NCBI GenBank assembly: GCA_017938645.1
Contig: JAGBBE010000133.1
Span: 1 to 22,685 of the forward strand
Direction of reading: 5' to 3'
DNA: 22,685 nucleotides
DNA from: Clostridia bacterium
GTDB taxonomy: Bacteria > Bacillota_A > Clostridia > Christensenellales > Aristaeellaceae
Positions 1-8,717 of this stretch are shown here, in pieces. A model generated the notes under the pieces. That model searched no databases and had not been told where the DNA came from. It saw only the letters and a program-made list of their open reading frames with translations. Every line of letters begins with the position of its first letter. Position 1 is the stretch's first letter. The position numbers and the translations under genes were made by a program.

Positions 1-1
1 C

Positions 2-505
2 GGTCGACGTCAGTCTGAACATATTCTTCATTTTCTGCGCAAATATGTGCCCGGCTGCGAGAATGTCAAGCTCAAAGCTACCGCTTCGCACGTGGGTATT
101 CGTGAGAGCAGGCATATCAAGGGAGATTATCGCTTAACGTCTGAGGATTTGCTCAATGGAGTCGTTCCGGATGACAGCATTCTCGTTGCTGCCAACTCCG
201 TGGACGTACACGGCCGTTTCGGTCCTACCAGCAATGAATATATCGCCATTGACGGCGATTACTACGGCGTTCCCTACCGCAGTCTGATTGCTTCCGGGGT
301 GGAGCAGCTGCTCATTGCCGGCCGGTGCGTAAGCGCAGATTCCACCGCCGCAGGCGCCATTCGCGTCATGCCTCCCTGTATGGCAATGGGCCAGGCTGCA
401 GGCGTTGCTGCCGCTATGGCGATCAAGCATCAAACGACTGTACGCAAAGTGAATGCACAGGAATTGAGAGACACTCTTCGCGCCAGAAATGCGTATCTGG
501 GTTAA
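2..505 (+). CDS. FAD-dependent oxidoreductase, C-terminal part (5' end outside window)
   Basis: This frame is open from the first bases of the window, so the gene starts upstream and about 167 C-terminal residues are visible. It matches the C-terminal half of the FAD_oxidored (PF12831-type) family seen three more times downstream. It has the motif VGIRESR followed by a GDY turn, a PYRSL segment, and the closing FAD-contact region with AGRCVSADS and GQAAGVAAAMA. The nucleotide-binding N terminus is missing. A GTG at 47 is an internal valine codon, not a start. It lies 114 bases upstream of the sugar-binding protein gene on the same strand, so it probably belongs to the same catabolic locus. 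Family assignment is firm; substrate is unknown. Confidence 0.85.
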   Translation, partial: GRRQSEHILHFLRKYVPGCENVKLKATASHVGIRESRHIKGDYRLTSEDLLNGVVPDDSILVAANSVDVHGRFGPTSNEYIAIDGDYYGVPYRSLIASGVEQLLIAGRCVSADSTAAGAIRVMPPCMAMGQAAGVAAAMAIKHQTTVRKVNAQELRDTLRARNAYLG

Positions 506-619
506 AAATTGCGTTCCATACAGCAATCATATTTCGTTTTGTCCAAATTTGGAGCGCTCTAAATTTGAATTTATGGTCGGAGCCATCCGATCATAAGAAA
601 TAAAAAGGAGGACTACCCC
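506..619 (+). promoter_or_regulatory. Palindrome-rich intergenic region before the ABC importer
   Basis: This gap holds a 12-bp palindrome TCCAAATTTGGA at 542-553, an overlapping GAGCGCTC palindrome at 552-559, and a near-palindrome TAAATTTGAATTTA at 560-573. AAATTTG recurs at a spacing of about two helical turns. A TCGGA/TCCGA inverted repeat follows near 578-591, and the ribosome binding site AAGGAGG at about 604-610. This fits an operator and promoter region for a highly expressed transporter gene, but I see no clear -35/-10 pair and cannot name the regulator. Confidence 0.4.
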
Positions 620-1981
620 ATGAAGAAACTCATCGCGCTTCTCCTGACGGTCATCATGCTGCTGCCCATGTTCGCAGCTGGCGCTGAAGGCCTTGACACC
701 AGCTGGATTCTGGAAGAAGACACTTCCATCTCCGGCGACATCTCCTTCTGGATGCCCTTCAAGGGTTCCCAGGGCATGGACGCGCTGATCGCGGACTTCA
801 ACACCGTGTATCCCAACATCAAGGTTACCCTGAACACCTACAACAACAACTCCGACGGCAACCTGTCCGTAAACACCTCCATCATGGCGGGTGAAGTGGA
901 CGTGCTGGCTTCCTTCGGCCTGTCCAACGCCTACAAGCGCTGGGACGCTGCTATGTACGAGGATCTGACTGAGCTGGTTGAGGAAGAAGGCATCGATCTG
1001 GTTGCCAACTGGGGCTCTGATGCCTTCCAGATGGATGAGTGCATCTACACCTTCCCCTGCGGCGGTCTGAGCTACTATGTATCCATCAATATGAACGCCT
1101 GGGAAAAGGCCGGTCTGGGCGAGCTGCCCACCGAGTGGACCTGGGATGAGTATCTGGCTGCCTCCAAGGCCATGACCGAGTACAACGAGGACGGCACCGT
1201 GAAGGTATACGGCGGTTCCGACTACCACTCCGTTAACTACTTCACCTATTGCTTCGGCTCCATCGCTGGTAAGAATGCGTACTATGATGAAGATGGTACC
1301 TCTTCCTTTGATAATCCCGCTATGATCAAGGCACTTGAACGCGAGGTTCAGGCTGAATTGGTCGACAAGATCTGGTTCCCCAAGGCCACCTACCGCGGCG
1401 ACAACCTGCAGAGCCAGCAGACCTTCCTGGTAGAGCGTGTTGTCAACTCCACCGTGAACCCCAACATGGTCCGCTTCCTGCCCGACACCGAGAACTATGG
1501 CGTTGACTTCATCACCGGTTTTGCTCCGTGGCCCGTTGAAGAAAAGGGTCAGGTCAACTACATGAGCGGCGTTGTTCCCTTCTCTCATGCCGGTATCTGC
1601 ACCACCCCCGAAGGCCGTTCTGATGAAGAATTCGAAGCCTGCTGGGCTTTCCTGAAGTGGTACTCCACCTACGGCGTGAAGTATCTGGCCGCTGCCGGCC
1701 ACCAGCCCAACTGGGCCGGTACCGAAGCCGGTTCCGCGCTGGCTCTGCTGTTTGGCTCCGAGGAAGAAGCCGCCAAGTTTGTGGATGTTGAATCCTTCAA
1801 GCGCGTTGTGGGTGTTGCCACCAACCCCCAGTACTACGAGGATGAACTGACCGCTTACTCCACCGTGAGCTCCACCCTGAATGAGTACGCCATGTATGCC
1901 CTCAACGGCACCATGACTGCTGAAGAAGCCATGCTGGAAGCTGCCAAGATCGCCGACGAAGCCATCGCTAAGGAACGTTAA
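620..1981 (+). CDS. Extracellular solute-binding protein of a sugar ABC transporter
   Basis: A 453-residue family 1 sugar-binding protein. Residues 1 to about 22 form a signal peptide: MKK, a leucine-rich core, then a small-residue site near AGA. There is no lipobox cysteine, so the predicted product is a secreted protein rather than a lipoprotein, which is uncommon for Gram-positive importers. The mature part shows the family pattern, with an early SFWMPFKG strand, an aromatic-rich middle (WTWDEYLAASKAM), and a helical C terminus. Codon use is strongly biased to AAC, ACC, TCC and CCC, as in highly expressed genes and unlike its neighbours. The start has a good AAGGAGG site. Two permease genes follow, so the product should deliver a sugar or oligosaccharide to them. 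No ATPase gene is seen, so a shared MsmK-type ATPase is likely. Confidence 0.92.
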   Translation: MKKLIALLLTVIMLLPMFAAGAEGLDTSWILEEDTSISGDISFWMPFKGSQGMDALIADFNTVYPNIKVTLNTYNNNSDGNLSVNTSIMAGEVDVLASFGLSNAYKRWDAAMYEDLTELVEEEGIDLVANWGSDAFQMDECIYTFPCGGLSYYVSINMNAWEKAGLGELPTEWTWDEYLAASKAMTEYNEDGTVKVYGGSDYHSVNYFTYCFGSIAGKNAYYDEDGTSSFDNPAMIKALEREVQAELVDKIWFPKATYRGDNLQSQQTFLVERVVNSTVNPNMVRFLPDTENYGVDFITGFAPWPVEEKGQVNYMSGVVPFSHAGICTTPEGRSDEEFEACWAFLKWYSTYGVKYLAAAGHQPNWAGTEAGSALALLFGSEEEAAKFVDVESFKRVVGVATNPQYYEDELTAYSTVSSTLNEYAMYALNGTMTAEEAMLEAAKIADEAIAKER

Positions 1982-1992
1982 TCTAATCCCAT

Positions 1993-2022
1993 TGTTCCCG
2001 GCGGTTCACGCCGCCGGGAACA
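1993..2022 (+). terminator. 12-bp GC-rich stem-loop after the binding-protein gene
   Basis: The arms TGTTCCCGGCGG and CCGCCGGGAACA pair perfectly around a six-base loop. The downstream stretch is ATCTTCTTCC, not a solid T-run. The hairpin therefore looks more like a partial terminator or a 3'-end mRNA stabiliser between binding protein and permeases than a full stop. It would explain more binding protein than permease, a common need in such operons. Confidence 0.6.
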
Positions 2023-2073
2023 TCTTCTTCCTGAACAAAGACCGGGATATGCTGAGTTAAAGAGGGAATCGCC

Positions 2074-2994
2074 ATGAGTAAAAAAGTGGTCAACAGACAA
2101 CAGAGAAAGGAAAATATCGTCGGATATGCATTCATTTCCCCGGCGTTGATTTGCTATCTGCTTTTTATTGCCTTTCCTTTCTTCCTGACAATCATTCTTT
2201 CCTTTACAGAGTTCAACTTCCTGAAAGTAAAATCCCTTGCCAAGCTGGGCAAATACATCGACTGGATCGGCTTTGAAAACTTCGTGGAAGCTTTCAAGGA
2301 CCGCCGCTTTGTTGCAGGTATTAAAAATACCTTTGTATATGCCATCGCCACCGTGCCTGCATCCATTATTATCGGTATCATTCTGGCCTATCTGCTCAAC
2401 GGCAGAATCTTCGCTAAAAAGCTTTTGCGTCTTGCTTTTTTCATTCCTTACATTTCGTCTATCGTCGCACTTGGTGCGGTTTTCAAATTCCTGTTCCGTG
2501 AAGACGGACTGGTCAATAATTTCCTGATGAATCTGGGCTGGATCAATGCACCGGTGAAATGGACGGTTGAGGCGTCAGTCACCAAACTGCCCATCAGCCT
2601 GCTTGTCATATGGACATCGCTTGGTTATGTGCTGATTGTATACATGGCGGCGCTACAGAATGTGCCGCGCACCCTGTATGAAGCCGCAACCATCGACGGT
2701 GCCAACGGCGTTCAGCAATTCCTGAAGATCACGCTGCCGCTTGTTTCGCCCACCACTTTCTACCTGGTCATCATCCGTATGATTGCTGTGTTCAAGATCT
2801 TCGGCTCTGTCAACGTGTTTACGATGGGTTCCTCCATCACCTCCAACACCTCGATCGTGCAGGAGATCTACGCCACGGCCTTCAGCACCTATCAGCACGG
2901 CTATGCCTCCGCACAATCCGTTATCCTGCTGGTGATTATCATCTTCTTCACGGCCATCAACTTTGCCGGCCAGAAGAAGTGGGTCCATTATTGA
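2074..2994 (+). CDS. Sugar ABC transporter permease (MalF/UgpA-like)
   Basis: A 306-residue inner-membrane permease of the carbohydrate uptake family. Several hydrophobic helices are visible, from the first near residues 18-40 to the last near 280-298. The cytoplasmic EAA loop that docks the ATPase begins at E203 with EAATIDGANG and continues to ITLPLVSP. Length and topology fit the MalF/UgpA partner. The start at 2074 follows an AGAGGG site. The gene lies 92 bases behind the binding-protein gene, with the stem-loop between them, and 16 bases before the second permease. It should form the heterodimeric channel with that second permease. The sugar cannot be deduced. Confidence 0.93.
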   Translation: MSKKVVNRQQRKENIVGYAFISPALICYLLFIAFPFFLTIILSFTEFNFLKVKSLAKLGKYIDWIGFENFVEAFKDRRFVAGIKNTFVYAIATVPASIIIGIILAYLLNGRIFAKKLLRLAFFIPYISSIVALGAVFKFLFREDGLVNNFLMNLGWINAPVKWTVEASVTKLPISLLVIWTSLGYVLIVYMAALQNVPRTLYEAATIDGANGVQQFLKITLPLVSPTTFYLVIIRMIAVFKIFGSVNVFTMGSSITSNTSIVQEIYATAFSTYQHGYASAQSVILLVIIIFFTAINFAGQKKWVHY

Positions 2995-3010
2995 GAGGAG
3001 GAACAAAAGT

Positions 3011-3844
3011 ATGAAACGGCACGAACTGATGTGGGCTGCCATCAAAACCGTTCTTCTGGGGATCTTTTCCCTGCTGTTCCTGCTGCCGATGTTTTGGATG
3101 GTCACCTCTGCACTCAAAAATACCAACGAGGTGTTCGCAGTCGACTGGCACTGGCTGCCTTCCGTATGGCGCTGGGACAACTTTGTTACTGTATGGACGG
3201 ATCCTGAGGTGAGTATGCTCAATGCCTACAGCAACACAGCGTTCATCACGGTGATCAGCACCGTCTGTCAGCTGATGATTGCCTCTATGGCGGCATATGC
3301 TTTTGCCAAGATCAAATTTCAGGGCAAGAACGTAGTGTTCACCATGTTCCTGGCAACCATGATGATGCCTACCGAAGTTACCATTGTTCCGCGCTTTATT
3401 CTCTTTAAGACCGTAGGTCTGTACAACAATCTTTGGGCCGTTATCCTGCCGCACTTTTTCAATGCAACATCCATCTTCATGCTGCGCCAGTTCTACATTG
3501 GCCTGCCGGATGATTTGATGGAAGCGGCCAAAATCGACGGCGCAGGGCATCCGACCATCTTTGCCCGTATTCTGCTGCCGCTGACCAAACCTGCACTGAT
3601 CTCACTGATGGTGCTTTCCTTTATCAGCTGCTGGAATGAATACATGACGCCGCTGATCTTCCTGGTCAAAAAGAACATGTATACCATTTCTCAGGTCATT
3701 CGCTGGTACATGCTGGATGATCTGCAGCGTTACGATCTGAACATGGCTGCCGCTACCAGCGCCATTGTTCCGGTGGTTATCCTGTTTGTTTTCTGTCAGC
3801 GCTACTTCGTCGAAGGTATTGCCACCTCCGGCGTAAAAGGTTAA
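3011..3844 (+). CDS. Sugar ABC transporter permease (MalG/UgpE-like)
   Basis: A 277-residue permease, the second half of the import channel. I chose ATG at 3011 because it follows a strong GAGAGGAGG site. The frame is open further upstream, but that part overlaps the previous gene and has no binding site. The N terminus has the usual MalG-type helix with LLPMFWMVTSALK. The EAA loop starts at E171 (EAAKIDGAG, then ILLPLTKPAL). The C terminus carries the WNEYMTPL segment typical of this permease class. It is co-transcribed with the permease upstream and separated from the flavoprotein gene downstream by a 63-base gap with a stem-loop. Confidence 0.93.
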   Translation: MKRHELMWAAIKTVLLGIFSLLFLLPMFWMVTSALKNTNEVFAVDWHWLPSVWRWDNFVTVWTDPEVSMLNAYSNTAFITVISTVCQLMIASMAAYAFAKIKFQGKNVVFTMFLATMMMPTEVTIVPRFILFKTVGLYNNLWAVILPHFFNATSIFMLRQFYIGLPDDLMEAAKIDGAGHPTIFARILLPLTKPALISLMVLSFISCWNEYMTPLIFLVKKNMYTISQVIRWYMLDDLQRYDLNMAAATSAIVPVVILFVFCQRYFVEGIATSGVKG

Positions 3845-3854
3845 TTTCTTCTTT

Positions 3855-3879
3855 ACGCCGTCCGAAGGGGCGGCGTTTC
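3855..3879 (+). terminator. Stem-loop after the second permease
   Basis: ACGCCGTCC pairs with GGGGCGGCGT over nine pairs (one G-T pair) around a four-base loop. Only TTT follows. It is terminator-like but weak, so partial read-through into the flavoprotein gene at 3908 is likely. Confidence 0.5.
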
Positions 3880-3907
3880 ACTATCACAAAACAGGGAGCG
3901 ATAAGAC

Positions 3908-5662
3908 ATGATCATTTCTGAGTGCAGGCAGCAGCACACGGTGGATATTTGTGTTGTGGGCGGCGGCCTTTCTGGCTTGATCGCTGCCGTTTCAGCGGCG
4001 CGCCACGGAGCAAAAGTGCTGCTCATGCAGGATCGGCCTATGCTGGGCGGCAATGCATCCAGCGAAATCCGCATGTGGGTGCGCGGCGCGGCAGGGCTTG
4101 AAAACCGCGAAACCGGCATTATTCAGGAACTGGAGCTGGAAAACATCTATCGCAATCCCAGCATGAAATACAATCTGTGGGATTCAGTGCTGTACGAGCT
4201 TGCCTTCAACGAACCCAACCTGACGCTGCTTTTGAATTGCTCCTGTCTGGGCTGTGAAATGAAGGACAGACAGATTGCCAGCGTAACGGGCTGGCAGCTG
4301 AACACTTATCTTTTTCATACCGTTCAGGCCAAAATCTTTTTGGATTGTTCCGGCGACAGCATTCTGGCCCCGCTTTCAGGAGCCAGATACCGCATGGGCC
4401 GCGAAGCGCGCGCGGAATTCGATGAATATGCCGCGCCGGAGACCGCGGACAAGTACACCATGGGTTCCAGCGTACTCATTCAGGCTCGGCAGACAGATCA
4501 TGCCTGCCCGTTTACTCCGCCTTCTTTTGCCTATTGTTATCCCGATGATGAAAGCATGTATCTGAAAAATCATGATATAATAGGCACGGGCGTGAACTTC
4601 TGGTGGATCGAACTGGGCGGCGAGGATGATACCATTCTGGATGGCCAGCGCATCAATGAGGAACTGCTGCGTATGGCCTATGGTGTATGGGATCATATCA
4701 AGAATCACGGCGATCACGGCATGGAAAACTGGGAGCTGGAATGGATCGGTTTCCTGCCCGGCAAACGGGAAAGCCGCCGCTACGAAGGCCCGTGGATCCT
4801 GAGTCAGCGCGACCTGGAGGAAGGCAGACATTTTGAGGACGCGGTCGCCTTTGGCGGCTGGACCCTGGACAATCACAATCCCAAGGGCATGAAATTTATG
4901 GGCTATTCCTCCGTGCATATCACGCCCAAGGTGCCTTATGAAATTCCGTTCAGATGTCTTTATTCCGTCAATGTACCGAATCTGATGTTTGCAGGCCGCA
5001 ACATCAGCGCCACACATATGGCCATGAGTTCCACCCGCGTGATGGCCACCTGTTCCGTAATCGGACAGGCAGCAGGTACAGGCGCTGCGCTTGCCATTCG
5101 CCGCGGCTGTCTTCCGGCGTATGTAACAGCACATCACATCAAAGAACTGCAGCAGCAGCTTTTGGAGGATGGCTGCTTTATTCCCGGCCTTACCCGTTCT
5201 CTCAGCGGCAATGCGGATGTATGCCTGTCTGACGAGGCGAAAGCCATTCTGGAAAACGGATGGGAGCGCCCGCACAACCAAGAAGCCAATACCATCGCTG
5301 TTCCCGATGGAGAAGCGCTGAATGTAACGCTGCGCTCTCCTGCCCGCACCCTGCGGCTTGCCCTTGATCCGGATTTTTCAAGAGACAGCATTTCGGACAT
5401 CAGCCAATACCGCAAATTCGCCATGCGCGCCCATGTGGAGTGGCCGGAAAAGCAGGTGTCCATGCCTGCCAACCTGCTGCGTGCGTGCCGCGCAGTGTTT
5501 ACGGACGCTGACGGCAGAGAAACCGTAACGGAGGTTCGTGAAAACCGAAAGGCGCTTTTGCGAATTCCGCTTCCTGAACAAACGGTTTCAGTTCGTCTGG
5601 AGGCGCTTGAAAGCTGGGGCGGGAAGGAAACGCGCTTTTTTGGCTGTGACACGTCGGACTGA
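3908..5662 (+). CDS. FAD-dependent oxidoreductase with C-terminal beta-rich extension
   Basis: A 584-residue FAD_oxidored-family protein. The dinucleotide-binding motif VVGGGLSGLIAA lies at residues 16-27 and is followed by MLGGNASSE, a flavin-contact loop typical of this family. A PGKRESRR motif lies mid-protein. The closing FAD region begins at A362 with AGRNISATH and continues to GQAAGTGAALA. The last 110 or so residues are not part of the core fold and look like a beta-sandwich appendage. No signal peptide is seen, so it acts in the cytoplasm. AGGGAG at 3893 supports the start. It probably oxidises a sugar or sugar-derived polyol imported by the transporter upstream. It is much longer than the other two complete flavoproteins here and is probably not redundant with them. 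Confidence 0.88.
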   Translation: MIISECRQQHTVDICVVGGGLSGLIAAVSAARHGAKVLLMQDRPMLGGNASSEIRMWVRGAAGLENRETGIIQELELENIYRNPSMKYNLWDSVLYELAFNEPNLTLLLNCSCLGCEMKDRQIASVTGWQLNTYLFHTVQAKIFLDCSGDSILAPLSGARYRMGREARAEFDEYAAPETADKYTMGSSVLIQARQTDHACPFTPPSFAYCYPDDESMYLKNHDIIGTGVNFWWIELGGEDDTILDGQRINEELLRMAYGVWDHIKNHGDHGMENWELEWIGFLPGKRESRRYEGPWILSQRDLEEGRHFEDAVAFGGWTLDNHNPKGMKFMGYSSVHITPKVPYEIPFRCLYSVNVPNLMFAGRNISATHMAMSSTRVMATCSVIGQAAGTGAALAIRRGCLPAYVTAHHIKELQQQLLEDGCFIPGLTRSLSGNADVCLSDEAKAILENGWERPHNQEANTIAVPDGEALNVTLRSPARTLRLALDPDFSRDSISDISQYRKFAMRAHVEWPEKQVSMPANLLRACRAVFTDADGRETVTEVRENRKALLRIPLPEQTVSVRLEALESWGGKETRFFGCDTSD

Positions 5663-5680
5663 TCGAAACGGAGTGTTTTT

Positions 5681-7387
5681 ATGCTGAATCACCCTTTGCA
5701 TGACCGCCTGTATACCATTGGACTGGACTACGGTTCCCTTTCCTGCCGGAGCATTCTGGCGGATGTTCGAAACGGATCCATCCATGCAGAGGAAACCTTT
5801 GTCTATCCGCACGGCGTGATGGATACATCGCTGCCGGATGGTACGCCCCTGGCGTCCGGCTGGTATTTGCAGCATCCTTCCGACTATGTGGATGCGCTGC
5901 AGGCGGTGATTCCGTCGCTGGTGAGAAAAAGCGGCATTTCGCCGAAACAGATCGTGGGCATCGGGGTGGATGCAACAGCCAGCACCGTCATTCCTGTGGA
6001 TGAAACCATGCAGCCGCTTTGTCTGAATCCGCTTTTTTCCTCGCACCCGCATGCATGGCCCAAAATGTGGAAGCATCATGCCGCCTATCCTCAGGCGCAA
6101 AAACTGACCGCTATCAGCAAAGAACAGCAGCGTCCCTATCTGGACTGGTATGGCGGCGCTGTTTCCGCTGAATGCCTGCTTTCCAAAGTGGTGGAAACTT
6201 TTGAATGCGACCGGACAGTATATGATGCAGCATATGCCTTTATGGAACTGGCGGACTGGATTCCTTCGCGGCTTGCAGGGATGCCGGCATTCAGCACATC
6301 CCTTGCCTGCGCCAAATCCTTTTATGATCTGAAAACAGGATATCCGGACAGCGACTTTTTTGCAGCCGTCCATCCGGATCTTGCCGGGCTTCCTCAGAAA
6401 AAACTGATGAAGCGCTTTTCGCAGCATACGTTGGCACATTCCTGTCAAAAGGTCGGAGAACTGTGTTCCGAAATAGCACAGGCGCTTGACCTGTGCGCCG
6501 GAACAGTCATTTCAGCCGGACATATGGATGCTTACACCCCCATGGCGGCGCTTGGCATCGATCACCCCGGCGCGATGATGATGATTCTTGGAACTTCCAC
6601 CGGCATCATGCTGCTCAGTGAAAAAGAGCGCCCTGTCAGCGGTGTCACCGCCAGTCTGCCGGATACGTTTTTTCCGGGGCTGTGGGGCTATGCCTCCGGT
6701 CAGGCCAGCGTAGGAGACGGGCTTCAGTGGTTTGCAGACCATTGCGTTCCCGGCGAATACGAGAGAGAAGCCGAAAAACAAGGCTTGTCCGTGCAGCAGT
6801 ATCTTACACAGTTAGCCCAAAAGCTCTCACCCGGCGAAACAGGGCTGCTCTGTCTGGACTGGTTCAACGGCAACAAATCCTGCCTTGGCAATCCCAGATT
6901 GTCGGGTATGTTCCTTGGCCTGAGTCTGCAAACCAGACCGGAACACATTTACCGCGCCATGCTGGAAGCAACAGCATTCGGTGCACGCGTTATTGCAGAG
7001 ACCTACCGCAATGCCGGTGTGCCTGTCCATGAGATCCGTGCCTGCGGCGGTATTGCAGGAAAAAATCCGCTGATGATGCAGATTTATGCGGATGTGCTGG
7101 GTATGCCAATCTCCGTCAGCCGTTGCAAACAGGCTCCGGCACTGGGCGCGGCCATTTATGCCGCAGCGGCAGCGAAAGAACAAACGGGATATCCGGATGT
7201 GTTTGCGGCTGTTGAAAACATGGCAGACCGGAATTTCACTGTCTATACGCCTACTGAGCAGCATCAATCCGTTTACGAGGCGCTTTATCGCGAATACTGC
7301 ACACTCCATGATTATTTTGGCTGCGGCGAAAACCGAGTGATGGAACGGCTGTATCATCAGAGAGCAAAGGGAGGAAACCAACCGTGA
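5681..7387 (+). CDS. araB: Ribulokinase-like FGGY carbohydrate kinase
   Basis: A 568-residue FGGY kinase whose length and motifs match AraB-type ribulokinases better than xylulokinases or glycerol kinases. The N-terminal phosphate-binding motif is GLDYGSLSCRS from G14. GIGVDATAST begins at G93, the GTSTGIM nucleotide loop follows mid-protein, LDWFNGN begins at L392, and a GGIAGKNPLMMQ motif and an ALGAAI segment lie near the C terminus. It would phosphorylate a ketopentose or related keto-sugar using ATP in the cytoplasm. No araA or araD gene is nearby. Four flavoproteins are, so the real substrate may be a keto-sugar made by them rather than L-ribulose. Its stop overlaps the GTG start of the next gene, which indicates translational coupling. 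Confidence 0.85.
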   Translation: MLNHPLHDRLYTIGLDYGSLSCRSILADVRNGSIHAEETFVYPHGVMDTSLPDGTPLASGWYLQHPSDYVDALQAVIPSLVRKSGISPKQIVGIGVDATASTVIPVDETMQPLCLNPLFSSHPHAWPKMWKHHAAYPQAQKLTAISKEQQRPYLDWYGGAVSAECLLSKVVETFECDRTVYDAAYAFMELADWIPSRLAGMPAFSTSLACAKSFYDLKTGYPDSDFFAAVHPDLAGLPQKKLMKRFSQHTLAHSCQKVGELCSEIAQALDLCAGTVISAGHMDAYTPMAALGIDHPGAMMMILGTSTGIMLLSEKERPVSGVTASLPDTFFPGLWGYASGQASVGDGLQWFADHCVPGEYEREAEKQGLSVQQYLTQLAQKLSPGETGLLCLDWFNGNKSCLGNPRLSGMFLGLSLQTRPEHIYRAMLEATAFGARVIAETYRNAGVPVHEIRACGGIAGKNPLMMQIYADVLGMPISVSRCKQAPALGAAIYAAAAAKEQTGYPDVFAAVENMADRNFTVYTPTEQHQSVYEALYREYCTLHDYFGCGENRVMERLYHQRAKGGNQP

Positions 7388-8700
7388 CTCTGTTTCATTC
7401 CTCTTATCCGGACAACTACGATGTGATCGTGGCAGGCGGCGGCCCCGCCGGCATTGCTGCGGCTGTGTCCGCGGCACGTCTTGGCGCCAGAACCGCGCTG
7501 GTTGAGCGCTACGGTATTTTGGGCGGCATGCTGACATCCGGACATGTGCAGCCCATCCTGGGCCATGCCGAAGGCAAAACCATGTATGATGAGATCGTGG
7601 CGCTGCTGCAGGAAGGGCATACGGACGTTCCTTCCATTGCCACACGAAACGGCAGGGAAGTTGGCATTGATCTGGAGGAAGCCAAACACCGGCTTCTGAA
7701 GCTATGTGTGGAAAATGGCGTTTTTGTTTATCTGCAAACACCCGTGGCCGATGTGATCATGGATGGAAACCGCATCACAGGGGTGGTCGTCCTGACTCCC
7801 AAAGGGCTTGAGGAACTGCACGCCTCTGTTGTGGTGGATGCTACCGGCGACGGTTTTGCTGCCATGCGCGCGGGTGCGCCTTTTGAGATCGGCCGTGCTT
7901 CCGATGGCAAGTGTCAGCCTGCAACACTGGAATTTACCGTTGAAAACGTGGATAACAGCCACCATTTCTTCTGCTATGGCGGCAGCGATCCCGTCACGCT
8001 TCCGGACGGACGGCGCTACAGCGAAGTATGCAAGGAAGCCTGCGCACGCGGCGAACTGCCGGAAAACGTGAGCATCGTGCGTATCCACCATACGCTTCGC
8101 TCCGACGAACGCAATATCAACGCCACGCAGGCAAACGGTTTTGATACCCTGACCCCGCAGGGCAATACAGCGGCGGAATATCTGCTGCGCGAACAGATCC
8201 CGATCGTGATAGACTTTCTCCGAAAGCATGCGCCGGGTTTTGAAAACTGCCGTCTGAAATCCTCCGCCACCACGCTTGGGGTACGCGAAACACGGCGTTT
8301 TATCGGCGATTATGTCATTTCAGATGAAGACGTGGAAAAAGGCGCGCGTCATGCTGATGTAGTAGTTCACAAGGCATGGTTCCTGATCGATATCCACAAT
8401 CCGACAGGCGGCGGCCAGGCGGAAAAGCATTCTCAGCCTGCTACCCCCTATGATATTCCCTATCGCAGTCTGCTGCCCAGGGACGTGGAAGGTTTGCTGC
8501 TCAGCGGGCGAAACATCTCCGGCACTCACCGTGCTCATGCTTCCTACCGGGTGATGGGCGTAGCGATCCCGACGGGACAGGCTGCAGGAACGGCGGCGTC
8601 TCTCAGCGTGCAAAAGGGCTGCGCACCGCGCGAACTGGATTATCGTTTCGTACAGCAGGCGCTTAAAGCGTACGGTACCCGGCTCTTTGCAGAAGATTGA
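7384..8700 (+). CDS. FAD-dependent oxidoreductase (third of four)
   Basis: A 438-residue FAD_oxidored-family flavoprotein. The nucleotide-binding motif VAGGGPAGIAAA begins at V16, followed by GILGGMLTSG. A mid-protein LGVRETRRFIGDY motif matches that of the partial gene at the window start. The closing FAD region SGRNISGTH to GQAAGTAA is intact. The start is GTG at 7384, four bases inside the kinase gene (GTGA overlap), with GGGAGG upstream at about 7370. This start gives the family's usual N terminus. The tight coupling to the kinase implies work in the same pathway, probably on adjacent steps. The substrate is unknown. Confidence 0.88.
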   Translation: MTLFHSSYPDNYDVIVAGGGPAGIAAAVSAARLGARTALVERYGILGGMLTSGHVQPILGHAEGKTMYDEIVALLQEGHTDVPSIATRNGREVGIDLEEAKHRLLKLCVENGVFVYLQTPVADVIMDGNRITGVVVLTPKGLEELHASVVVDATGDGFAAMRAGAPFEIGRASDGKCQPATLEFTVENVDNSHHFFCYGGSDPVTLPDGRRYSEVCKEACARGELPENVSIVRIHHTLRSDERNINATQANGFDTLTPQGNTAAEYLLREQIPIVIDFLRKHAPGFENCRLKSSATTLGVRETRRFIGDYVISDEDVEKGARHADVVVHKAWFLIDIHNPTGGGQAEKHSQPATPYDIPYRSLLPRDVEGLLLSGRNISGTHRAHASYRVMGVAIPTGQAAGTAASLSVQKGCAPRELDYRFVQQALKAYGTRLFAED

Positions 8701-8717
8701 AAACGAGGCGAATAGTT

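Noticed and set aside
527..1702. Long minus-strand open frame of 391 codons
   Set aside because: It lies antisense to the strongly coding binding-protein gene, is rich in glycine, valine and histidine runs, and has no ribosome binding site. It is a result of the biased codons of the real gene.
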